Of a stretch of DNA of 64,000 bases, positions 25,866-33,062 are shown piece by piece. The notes below the pieces were generated by a model, which was not told the origin of the DNA, searched no databases, and saw only the letters and a list, made by a program, of their open reading frames with translations. A program made the translations under genes and the position numbers. This DNA is from Subdoligranulum variabile. GTDB lineage: Bacteria; Bacillota; Clostridia; Oscillospirales; Ruminococcaceae. The DNA lies in contig SFKI01000005.1 in the NCBI GenBank assembly GCA_004554775.1, positions 131,665 through 195,664 on the forward strand. Reading direction: 5' to 3'. Every line of letters starts with the position of its first letter. Position 1 is the first letter of the stretch.

Positions 25866-27005
25866 ATGCAAGTTCTACAAACGTTTGCCGGGTTGTTTGC
25901 AAACCTCGGCAACATCACGTGGCAGATGGTGGTCATGTGGGCCATCGGCGGTCTGCTGATCTATTTAGCCATTGCCAAAAAGATGGAGCCGAGCCTGCTG
26001 CTGCCGATGGGCTTCGGCGCGATTCTGGTCAACCTGCCGCTGTCGGGTGCCATCACCCAGGGCGACACCGTCGGGCCGATTTCGGAGCTGTTTGAGATGG
26101 GCATGTCCAACGAACTGTTCCCGCTGCTGCTGTTTATCGGCATCGGCGCGATGATCGACTTCGGCCCGCTGCTGGAAAAACCCTGGCTGATGCTGTTTGG
26201 TGCGGCGGCGCAGTTCGGCATTTTTGTCACGCTGGTGCTGGCCGGGCTGTTTTTTGACTTGCCGGATGCCGCATCCATTGCGGTCATCGGCGCAGCCGAC
26301 GGGCCTACCGCGATTTTTGTTGCCAACAGCCTGGGCAGCAAGTACCTGGGAGCCATCATGGTGGCAGCCTACAGCTATATGGCACTGGTGCCCATTGTGC
26401 AGCCGCCGGTCATTAAACTGTGTACCACCAAAAAGGAACGACTCATTCGCATGCCGTACCAGAAGGGCAGCGTAAGTAAGACCACGAAGATCCTCTTCCC
26501 AATCGTGGTCACGGTGCTGGCCGGGCTGGTCGCGCCCGCCAGTGTGGCGCTCGTCGGCTTTTTGATGTTCGGCAACCTGCTGCGCGAGTGCGGCGTGCTG
26601 AACGCCCTGTCTGAGACCGCACAGAACGTGCTGGCGAACCTTATTACCATTGTGCTTGGCCTGACGGTGGCCGGGCAGATGACGGCAGACAAATTTGTGC
26701 AGCCCGATACCCTGCTGATTTTAGCGCTGGGCCTGCTGGCCTTTGTGTTTGATACGGCGGGCGGTGTGCTGTTTGCCAAGCTGCTGAACCTGTTTTTGCC
26801 CGAAGGCAAAAAGGTCAACCCGATGATCGGTGCAGCGGGCATCTCGGCGTTCCCGATGAGCGGTCGCGTGGTCAATCAGATGGGCCTGGCCGAAGACAAC
26901 CAGAACTTTTTGCTGATGTACTCCATCAGCGTCAACGTTTCGGGGCAGATCGCATCGGTCATTGCCGGCGGGCTGATCCTGACCCTGATGAGCGGGATTG
27001 CATAA
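25866..27005 (+). CDS. Sodium-translocating decarboxylase beta subunit (OadB family)
   Basis: A 379-residue integral membrane protein with about nine to ten hydrophobic segments. OadB landmarks are GVGA-like FIGIGAMIDFGPLL near residue 90, the sodium-site segment AADGPTAIFVANSLGSKYLGAI near 140-160 and the late GAAGISAFPMSGRVV near 325. In the family it couples decarboxylation of an acyl-biotin to outward sodium pumping. Here no carboxyltransferase (alpha) or biotin-carrier gene is adjacent, only a tiny membrane protein resembling a gamma subunit. It starts at ATG behind GGGAGG, 35 bases after the riboswitch-like terminator. Confidence 0.88.
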   Translation: MQVLQTFAGLFANLGNITWQMVVMWAIGGLLIYLAIAKKMEPSLLLPMGFGAILVNLPLSGAITQGDTVGPISELFEMGMSNELFPLLLFIGIGAMIDFGPLLEKPWLMLFGAAAQFGIFVTLVLAGLFFDLPDAASIAVIGAADGPTAIFVANSLGSKYLGAIMVAAYSYMALVPIVQPPVIKLCTTKKERLIRMPYQKGSVSKTTKILFPIVVTVLAGLVAPASVALVGFLMFGNLLRECGVLNALSETAQNVLANLITIVLGLTVAGQMTADKFVQPDTLLILALGLLAFVFDTAGGVLFAKLLNLFLPEGKKVNPMIGAAGISAFPMSGRVVNQMGLAEDNQNFLLMYSISVNVSGQIASVIAGGLILTLMSGIA

Positions 27006-27017
27006 GGAGGTACGCAT

Positions 27018-27137
27018 ATGTCGTTTGCATTATTGCCCACTACGCTGACCATGCTCTGCGCCGGGATGGCGGGGATCTTCCTCGTGCTCGGGGTGCTGGT
27101 GCTGGGTGTGTATTTGTTGAATAAGATTTTTAAGTAA
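27018..27137 (+). CDS. 39-residue single-span membrane protein, OadG-like
   Basis: A very short frame with an excellent ribosome site (AAGGAGG, seven bases before ATG) starts 12 bases after the oadB-like stop. It encodes MSFALLPTTLTML, one membrane helix (about residues 13-34) and a basic end LLNKIFK. Gamma subunits of sodium-pump decarboxylases are small single-span proteins encoded next to beta, so this may be a minimal gamma subunit lacking the C-terminal zinc/alpha-binding tail. Its size makes it easy to miss in automated annotation. Confidence 0.7.
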   Translation: MSFALLPTTLTMLCAGMAGIFLVLGVLVLGVYLLNKIFK

Positions 27138-27145
27138 GTGAGTGG

Positions 27146-27181
27146 CCAAAGGGACTTCCGCGTGTGCGGAGGTCCCTTTGC
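27146..27181 (+). terminator. Hairpin terminator after the sodium-pump genes
   Basis: AAAGGGACTTCCGC pairs with GCGGAGGTCCCTTT across four bases. The T run after the stem is short (GCAGTTTG), so efficiency is uncertain. Confidence 0.6.
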
Positions 27182-27262
27182 AGTTTGTCAAAGAACACCT
27201 TCACGGCAGCAAATTTAAACTTCACCCCTTGTGCAACGCGCATACAGCCCCCCCCCCGCGGC

Positions 27263-27291
27263 TTGACAAGGCGGCGCGGCGTGGCTACAAT
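27263..27291 (+). promoter_or_regulatory. Near-consensus promoter of an orphan RNA
   Basis: A perfect TTGACA (27263-27268), 17 bases, TACAAT (27286-27291), following a run of ten C residues. It is one of the strongest promoter matches in the window, yet no protein gene follows on this strand. Confidence 0.7.
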
Positions 27292-27297
27292 AAAACC

Positions 27298-27447
27298 AGT
27301 GAAATCTTTATTATAAAAAGACTGCTGCCGTAGGTAGCTGTCCATAAAACAGGTTTCACGAAACAAATAATATGGCAGTTGCCGGACAAGGGTTGCTGAC
27401 AAAAAGGGGGTATGTGCCGTTAAGACACATATCCCCTTTGCTTTTTT
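27298..27447 (+). ncRNA. Candidate small RNA of about 150 bases
   Basis: The predicted transcript runs from the strong promoter to an intrinsic terminator (GGGGTATGTG 27407-27416 pairing with CACATATCCCC 27426-27436, then TTTGCTTTTTT). Internal pairing possibilities include GTCC with GGAC and CTGCC with GGCAG around a loop containing CAGGTTTCACGAAAC. No open frame with a ribosome site occurs inside it, and the next gene is on the opposite strand. It did not match any riboswitch consensus I could recall, nor tmRNA, SRP RNA or RNase P. About 160 bases after it hold nothing I recognise. Confidence 0.5.
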
Positions 27448-27607
27448 GCTGTTTTAAAGGTTGATTATGGCTGATTTTTTGCCGTCACGCGTCTTTCAGA
27501 GGGCGCTTGATGGGATTTGCCGCCCTACTTGAAAAGCGGGCTGAAACAGTCGCTTTGCCAAAGGAAAGTGAGAGCTATGTATTATCCAGAGGATACTGCA
27601 AAAAAGA

Positions 27608-28465
27608 TTAGTTCTGATTCATTCCGAATGGTTCATAGGTCAGCAGCTTTTTCTTCCAAAGGGCCTCTGCATCAATGATTTGATTGTCTGGAAGTGCCTT
27701 GGACAAAACCTGCAACACTGAAAACTGCAAATCGTGGCAACTATGATTTACAGACTTCAAGTGGCTGATCATTCCCTTGTTGTTTCCGTGACCGCCCGTA
27801 GCGACGTAGACAGACCAACGCCCCAGCAGGCCGTCATAGCCATAGGTCGAGCCGACATATCTGTCTCCCGTCTTGGTGTCCACAATCAGATAGACCGCAT
27901 TGACCGCAGCCATGGCCGCCTGCCACAGCTCATAGTCCGTATCGTTTTCGACAACTTCTTTTAGTTCATCGAAGGATAGAATAAGATTTTCAAATCCCAC
28001 AAAAGGCTTCTGGTTCTTTGACTCAATTGCCACGATAGGCTTTCCGGTGGTAGCTTTTTGATGCCACATCCGAGTTGACCCTCCCCAGTCGATCACCAGC
28101 TTTCCTTCGTATTCTTTCAGCAAATCCACATATTGCAAATCAAAAAACGCCATTTCGCCACGGTATTCCATGGCTTCACAGTCAGGTAATCCGGCAGGGC
28201 ATACATCCGGTGTATCAGGCACAGAACCATTGACACGATAACAGGAGTGTAGTCTCGCGTATGTACCGCCATCGCTGATAAATGTGATCCAGTAGAAATA
28301 TCCTTTGCTGAACCCGTCTTTTTGGTGCTGTGTATATTCATGCGCCATACCGGCTTTATAACATTCTCTGAAACGTTCGTCAGATAATGCATGCCGGATC
28401 AGCTTGACATCTTTCGGGTCAAGCCCTACATTTTTAAGCACATCGGAAAAGTTCAAAATTGCCAT
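27608..28465 (-). CDS. GIY-YIG nuclease-domain protein
   Basis: A 285-residue protein. Residues 1-175 form an unrecognised N-terminal domain rich in aromatic and charged residues. Residues about 185-285 fit the GIY-YIG fold, with NAVYLIVDT and RYVGST as the two signature strands, GRWSVY carrying the catalytic-type arginine and a late ALWKKKL helix after a conserved-type Glu. Such stand-alone proteins occur in accessory DNA and may act on DNA or RNA. Its A+T content is clearly higher than the flanking operons, which suggests recent acquisition. Start ATG follows GGAGGGG. Confidence 0.7.
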   Translation of the reverse strand: MAILNFSDVLKNVGLDPKDVKLIRHALSDERFRECYKAGMAHEYTQHQKDGFSKGYFYWITFISDGGTYARLHSCYRVNGSVPDTPDVCPAGLPDCEAMEYRGEMAFFDLQYVDLLKEYEGKLVIDWGGSTRMWHQKATTGKPIVAIESKNQKPFVGFENLILSFDELKEVVENDTDYELWQAAMAAVNAVYLIVDTKTGDRYVGSTYGYDGLLGRWSVYVATGGHGNNKGMISHLKSVNHSCHDLQFSVLQVLSKALPDNQIIDAEALWKKKLLTYEPFGMNQN

Positions 28466-28493
28466 GGAAGCCCCTCCTATTTTGTTCTCCATT

Positions 28494-28770
28494 TCAAATT
28501 CTACCACAGATTTTTTCGTTGTAAAGCGCGCTTTCCCACCGGCGCAAAATCGCTGCCAGCTCCGGTGTCAGGCGTTTGCGGCACTCGTGCCGCAGTTCCT
28601 CCGGCACGCCGTAGAATGCCTCGCTGATGACCTCGTAATTGAGCGCCTTGCCCGCCTCGTCGCACTTGTAGTTCACCGAGCGGTCCGCACCGATGCCGAA
28701 GCGCGCCGCCTCCTTGGCCGCGTCGATGTTCGCGCCGAGGAACAAAAAACTCCCAGCCGTTGGGCGGCAT
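28494..28770 (-). pseudogene. Remnant of a von Willebrand A-domain protein, frameshifted
   Basis: The frame encodes FLGANIDAAKEAARFGIG and VNYKCDEAGKALNYEV, the C-terminal end of bacterial vWA proteins whose normal text is GWEFLFLGANIDA. Here NGWEFF is read in another frame, and removing one base from a six-A/T run at 28744-28749 would restore the match. Upstream sequence no longer resembles the family, so the gene is truncated as well as shifted. Confidence 0.6.
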
Positions 28771-28833
28771 TTTTACGCGGTATAGGTTAGTAGTTTCTAA
28801 CTTATGATTTATAAAGAAAGAAGGGCTTTTTCC

Positions 28834-29520
28834 ATGAACGAGACTGTCAATCTTTCCGGCGTACCGGAAACCATGCTGCAAACCGTTTACGCACGCGCCA
28901 AGGAGACAAGGACCCGCGGCGCGATCCACGACGATAAGGCCGTGGAGCTGGTGGAAAAGCTGCACTATGATTTTTCACTGGCCGATAAAGACGCCGCGAT
29001 GAGCAGCGGCGTAATTGCACGTACCATCGTGCTGGACCACCTGGTGTAAGACTACCTTGCCGCCCACTCCGGCGCGGTGGTGCTCAACATTGCCTGCGGG
29101 CTGGACACCCGCTGCTACCGCATGCAGGGGTACACCCACTGGTACAACCTTGATTTGCCCGAAACGATCAACGTCCGCGCCCGCCTGCTGCCGGAAAGCG
29201 GTGCGATTTCTCAAATTGCCCAGTCCGCTATGGAAGATTGGCGCGGCGAAATTGCCGAGAAAAACGCTCCCGCGCTGGTGATCATGGAAGGGCTGACGAT
29301 GTACCTGACTCAAACCGACGTGCAGCAGATCTTTGCCGTGATTGCAAAATGCTTTGGCAAAGCCACCGTGTTTGTGGAAATTATGAACCCGTCGGTCGTA
29401 AAGCATATGAAAGAAAAATCCATCGAGGGTAGTCATGCCAAATTCATCTGGGGCGTGCGCGGCGGCGCCGAGCTGCAAGCCCTGCTGCCCGGCTTTACCT
29501 GCACGGGCGAGCACTGCTTG
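28834..29520 (+). pseudogene. Class I SAM methyltransferase (PPM1/LCMT-like), nonsense-mutated and truncated
   Basis: From ATG 28834 (ribosome site GAAGG) the text MNETVNLSGVPETMLQTVYARAKE matches the N terminus of leucine-carboxyl-methyltransferase-like enzymes of unknown small-molecule substrates. A TAA codon at 29047-29049 interrupts it, but the same frame continues directly with VLNIACGLDTRCYR (SAM-binding motif I) and APALVIMEGLTMYL. After TCTGEHCLT the family sequence stops and a different gene fragment begins. Two independent lesions make a functional product unlikely. Confidence 0.75.
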
Positions 29521-29521
29521 A

Positions 29522-30061
29522 CTGGCGCTGGTCGTGGCATCGTCCATCGGTGCCGACCTGGGGCTGGCATTTTTGACCGCCACCCGCCTGCCGGTCGAAC
29601 ATGTGTTTTTTGATGGCGGGCAGTTTGCGCAGATCGGCAAGGGCACGCGGCGCATTATGGTCCCGTTTTTGTACCTGGCCATCAAAAGCCTGTACTGGTC
29701 CAGGGGCGGCACGCTGAAAAAAATCATGTGGTGCGATGACAAAGCTATCAAGCCCTACTTTATCGCGGCCGGTAAGGCGCTGACCTACGGCAACATGCGC
29801 CGCCAGATGGCGGACAGCCTTGAGGACAAGCCCTTCCCTGCCCTGCCGGAAGATTTGCAGCGGCGCACCTGGTTTGAGTTTGGCAGTATTGAGGAGCATT
29901 TAAAATACCGCGCTGCCGTGCAAAAGGCTTACCCGCAGGGATATTACCCCATTTTTGAAGGCTGCAACCACATGCAGTACCAAATCCGCGACCCGCAGGG
30001 CTTTGCCGCGATGCTGGTACACATCATCGAGCAGAACACCCTGCTACCGCTTACATTTTAA
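29522..30061 (+). pseudogene. C-terminal part of an alpha/beta-fold hydrolase
   Basis: In a different frame from the methyltransferase, starting right at the junction, the text ALVVASSIGADLGLAFL follows a stop codon at 29519. It runs through PVEHVFFDGGQF and the late YYPIFEGCNHMQYQ (catalytic-type histidine) to a normal stop. About 175-180 residues remain of a protein expected to be 230-260 residues. The nucleophile region is missing or shortened, and a GTG at 29534 is the only internal start. Confidence 0.65.
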
Positions 30062-30063
30062 TG

Positions 30064-30106
30064 CGCGCCCGGCAGCTTTGCTGCTAGAAGCTGCCGGGCG
30101 TTTTTG
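30064..30106 (+). terminator. Intrinsic terminator
   Basis: CGCCCGGCAGCTT pairs with AAGCTGCCGGGCG and is followed by TTTTT. It marks the original 3' end of the hydrolase gene. Confidence 0.88.
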
Positions 30107-30121
30107 CAAATCTTTACCTAG

Positions 30122-30460
30122 GTGGATGGCGATTTCCACGCCAAAGTCATGCTTTGCGGGGCGGATGCCAGTAAAGCCGAACAAAAGCTGCACTTGTCAG
30201 AACGGCAGTGCAGCTTTACCTTTACTGCCAGCGCGCTGCTGTGCGCCCTGGGTGCCACTGTCCTGTACCCGCTGCTGGGGCTGGATAACTTCTCTCTGGA
30301 TCCAGCCTCGATCCGGGCGCTGGTTCTCACGTATCTTCGCAGTATGCTTGGCAGCCTGGGCATTTTTGCGGCTGTATACGCCCTTGTAGCTGCCGTTCTG
30401 CTGGGCCTTATGTTCGCGGCGCATCACCAGACGAAGCGCCAATACCAACCTAATAACTGA
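30122..30460 (+). pseudogene. Membrane-protein fragment of unknown family
   Basis: A 112-codon frame opens with GTG immediately after an in-frame stop and has no ribosome site. It contains two hydrophobic stretches (about residues 34-52 and 75-100) and a polar C terminus ending QPNN. The N-terminal third is charged and resembles a cytoplasmic or extracellular domain end. It looks like the 3' end of a larger membrane protein whose 5' part is lost. I do not recognise the family. Confidence 0.35.
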
Positions 30461-30474
30461 GGAGGACCCGACCC

Positions 30475-30729
30475 GTGGAAAACGAAGAATACGAAACCAT
30501 AGACCTGCTGGAAGTACTCAATGCGGTCCGGCAGCACTTGGCTGCCCTGATCCTGTGTACGCTGGCCGCCGCCCTGGCCGCTGTGGTTGGCATGGTGCTG
30601 TGCCTGGGCGTTATTTTCCTGCAAGTCATGCTGGACAACAAGATCAACTCCGAAGAGGATGTTTCCAAATATCTGGAACTGACCGTTGTCGGTGTTATTC
30701 CTGAATATGAGGGAGGCAAAAAGAAATGA
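30475..30729 (+). pseudogene. Chain-length determinant (Wzz/CapA-like) with a large internal deletion
   Basis: An 84-residue frame from GTG behind GAGGAGG. Residues 1-36 (DLLEVLNAVRQHLAALILC) are the cytoplasmic start and first membrane segment of a Wzz-type protein. The rest (LGVIFLQVMLDNKINSEEDV and LELTVVGVIPEYE) is the second membrane segment and the cytoplasmic tail that activates the tyrosine kinase. The extracytoplasmic domain of about 130-150 residues is absent and the two membrane segments are fused in frame. It overlaps the kinase start by four bases. A translated product could still contact the kinase. Confidence 0.65.
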
Positions 30730-31479
30730 ACGCTAAATCGTCTAAAAAACGTGCTTCCCACCGCAGATTGTTCCTGGTCGGCAAGGATGCACCGTTCCAG
30801 TTTGTCGAAGCGTATAAGTCCCTGCGTACCAACCTGGAGTTTCTTTCCGCGACCAGCAACTGCAAAACGATTCTGATCACTTCCTCGGTACCCGAAGAGG
30901 GCAAAAGCAACGTAGCCATCAACCTGGCCATGACGCTGGCGACTTCCAATAAGCGGGTCATCCTGGTCGACTGCGATATGCGTAAGAGCGCCATTTCCCG
31001 TTATCTGCGCATCCCCCGCAACCGCCCGGGCCTGACCAATGTTATTACCTCAAAAGATGTTTCCACCCTGCCGGATTCTCTGGTGCGGCTGAAAGATCAC
31101 GACATCACCGTTCTGCCGGTCGGCACCATCCCGCCGAACCCCGCCGAGTTGCTTTCCACCCCCCATTGTGGAGCGCATCTTCTCGGCCTTGCAGCAGGCG
31201 TACGACTATGTGATCGTCGATACCCCGCCTGTCTCTGTTGTTACGGATGCCGCCGTCCTGAGCCGCGTGGCCGATGGCGTGGTGCTGGTGGTGCGCCCCG
31301 GCGTCACCACCATTCAGGGCGCACAGCTCAGCAAAAAGAATCTGGAAGCCGTCAACGCCCACATTCTGGGTGTTGTCATGAATGGCTACAACGCCAAAAA
31401 GACCGGCCGTAAGGACGGTTACTCCTACGCATACTCTTACGGTTACTACGACACAAAACAGGATAGCAGCGACGAATGA
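30726..31479 (+). pseudogene. Bacterial tyrosine kinase (CpsD/CapB), frameshifted at a C run
   Basis: The N-terminal part reads normally, with LRTNLEFL, Walker A SSVPEEGKS (residues 53-61) and Walker A' VILVDCDMR. At 31159-31164 a run of six C shifts the frame. With five C the text would continue ELLSTPIVERIFSALQQ, Walker B YVIVDTPP and the tyrosine-rich tail YSYAYSYGYY used for autophosphorylation. As given, the first frame ends in unrelated text at 31412 and the second can only start at GTG 31168. It is either a true pseudogene, a phase-variable tract or a sequencing error. Confidence 0.75.
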
Positions 31480-32231
31480 GCCAGAACTTGGTAGACCTGC
31501 ATTGCCACATCCTGCCCGGCATTGATGACGGCGCAAAAAATTTGGACGTGTCCATGGCCCTCTTGAACAAAGAGATCCGGGACGGCGTGGCAGGCATTGT
31601 ATTTACACCGCATTTCCATTATGAGCGCATCTCGGTAGAGGATTTTGCCGCAAAACGCAAAGCGGCGTTCCTGAAAGTGGCGAAAGCTGCCCGGGAGAAT
31701 GGTCTGCCGCTGGCGGCCAAGATGGGCGCGGAAGTATACTTTACAACTGCCCTGCCAAGTCTTGATTTGAGCGTATTGGCCTTTGCCAAGTCCAACTATA
31801 TTCTCATCGAATTTCCTACCACCTGCCACCCCGCAGGCATTGATGAAACACTGTACGGCGTGCGCCAGCGCGGCTACACGCCGATTTTAGCCCATGTGGA
31901 GCGTTACCCCTTTGTGGCGGAGGATCCGACCCTGCTGTACAACTGGGTCAGCGAAGGATGTCTGGCACAAATCAACGCCAGCGGCCTGCTGCGCGAGGGC
32001 CGCACCGCCCACTGGCTGCAAAAGCTGCTGGATTGGAACCTGGTGCACCTGCTTTGCACGGATGCCCACTCGATGGACACCCGCCCGCCAAACCTGGCAG
32101 CCGGCTACAGCAAGCTCCCCTCCTCCATCACCCGCCGCCTGCGCCGCAATGGCATCGAGGTCTACCTTGGCAATGACCTCGTCCCTCCCGAGCCAACCAA
32201 ACCCAAATACCGCTTTGGACATTGGGTGTAA
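31476..32231 (+). CDS. Tyrosine-protein phosphatase, PHP type (CpsB/CapC/YwqE)
   Basis: A 251-residue PHP-fold manganese-dependent phosphatase. DLHCHILPGIDDGA (7-20), TPHFH, GAEVYF, LAHVERYP and CTDAHS give the metal-binding histidines and aspartates in the expected order. In capsule loci it dephosphorylates the CpsD-type kinase. It overlaps the kinase stop by four bases (ATGA), so translation probably depends on ribosomes finishing the kinase's second frame. It is the only undamaged member of the module, and no glycosyltransferase gene follows. Confidence 0.87.
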   Translation: MSQNLVDLHCHILPGIDDGAKNLDVSMALLNKEIRDGVAGIVFTPHFHYERISVEDFAAKRKAAFLKVAKAARENGLPLAAKMGAEVYFTTALPSLDLSVLAFAKSNYILIEFPTTCHPAGIDETLYGVRQRGYTPILAHVERYPFVAEDPTLLYNWVSEGCLAQINASGLLREGRTAHWLQKLLDWNLVHLLCTDAHSMDTRPPNLAAGYSKLPSSITRRLRRNGIEVYLGNDLVPPEPTKPKYRFGHWV

Positions 32232-32254
32232 AGGCACCTTTTATAAGCACAACG

Positions 32255-32284
32255 ATCCCCCTGCCGGAATTCCGGCAGGGGGAT
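32255..32284. terminator. Perfect 30-base palindromic terminator
   Basis: ATCCCCCTGCCGGAA followed by its exact reverse complement, then TTTAAAATATTT. It separates the plus-strand phosphatase from the convergent pxpA. Confidence 0.8.
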
Positions 32285-32293
32285 TTAAAATAT

Positions 32294-33049
32294 TTAAAAC
32301 GCTTTGACCTCTACCCCAGAGGCAGGGAGAGCGGCGGAAATTTTTTGCACAAAGGCCAGCGCCTTGGGGCCGTCGCCGTGGACGCAGACGGAATCCGCCT
32401 GCAGCGCCACGATGCTGCCATCATCAGCCTGCACGGTTCCCTGCTTTGCCATTTGCAGTACCCGCGCAATGGCAGTGTCCTCGTCCTCGATCATCGCGCC
32501 CGGGGTGCCGCGCGGCACAAGGGTGCCGTCCGGCTTGTAGCCGCGGTCAGCAAATACCTCGCTGGCAACGGGCAGGCCGATGGCGTGCGCGGCCTTGACC
32601 ATCTCACTTCCGGAAAGTGCCAGCAGCACCGCACTGGGCGCGGCAGCCTGCACCGCGCGGCAGATGGCCACCGCCAGCGCGGGGTCTTTTGCGGCCATAT
32701 TGTACAATGCACCGTGGGGCTTTACGTGGTGCAGCGGCACACCGGCGGCATCGCAAAAAGCCTTCAGGGCGCCGATCTGGTACATGACGTCGGCTTCCGC
32801 CTCGGCGGGCGAGATCGCCATTTTGCGGCGGCCAAAGCCCTGCAAATCCGGCAAACCGGGGTGTGCGCCCACCTGCACGCCGTATTTTTTGCACAGCAGA
32901 ACGCTTTTTTGCATCACAGACGGGTCGCCCGCATGGAACCCGCAGGCAATGTTGGCAGAGGTGACATAGGGCAGAATTTCGGCATCCATGCCGATGGTGT
33001 AAGCGCCGAAGCTTTCGCCCAGGTCGCAGTTTAAATCAATGGACGGCAT
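32294..33049 (-). CDS. pxpA: 5-oxoprolinase subunit A (LamB/YcsF family)
   Basis: A 251-residue LamB/YcsF protein. It begins with the diagnostic DLNCDLGESFGAY and contains SANIACGFHAGDP, GAHPGLPDLQGFGRR, VKPHGALYN and the late DSVCVHGDGP motif. In the ATP-dependent prokaryotic 5-oxoprolinase, PxpA hydrolyses the ring phosphorylated by PxpBC, producing glutamate. It is the last gene of the minus-strand run and sits 13 bases behind the DUF1445 gene, away from pxpBC. Start ATG follows AGGGGG. Confidence 0.92.
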   Translation of the reverse strand: MPSIDLNCDLGESFGAYTIGMDAEILPYVTSANIACGFHAGDPSVMQKSVLLCKKYGVQVGAHPGLPDLQGFGRRKMAISPAEAEADVMYQIGALKAFCDAAGVPLHHVKPHGALYNMAAKDPALAVAICRAVQAAAPSAVLLALSGSEMVKAAHAIGLPVASEVFADRGYKPDGTLVPRGTPGAMIEDEDTAIARVLQMAKQGTVQADDGSIVALQADSVCVHGDGPKALAFVQKISAALPASGVEVKAF

Positions 33050-33062
33050 TGCATAGCCCCCT

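Noticed and set aside
27241..27262. A ten-C run before the orphan RNA promoter as a phase-variation tract
   Set aside because: It lies outside any coding frame and upstream of the -35 box, so length changes would have no evident coding effect.
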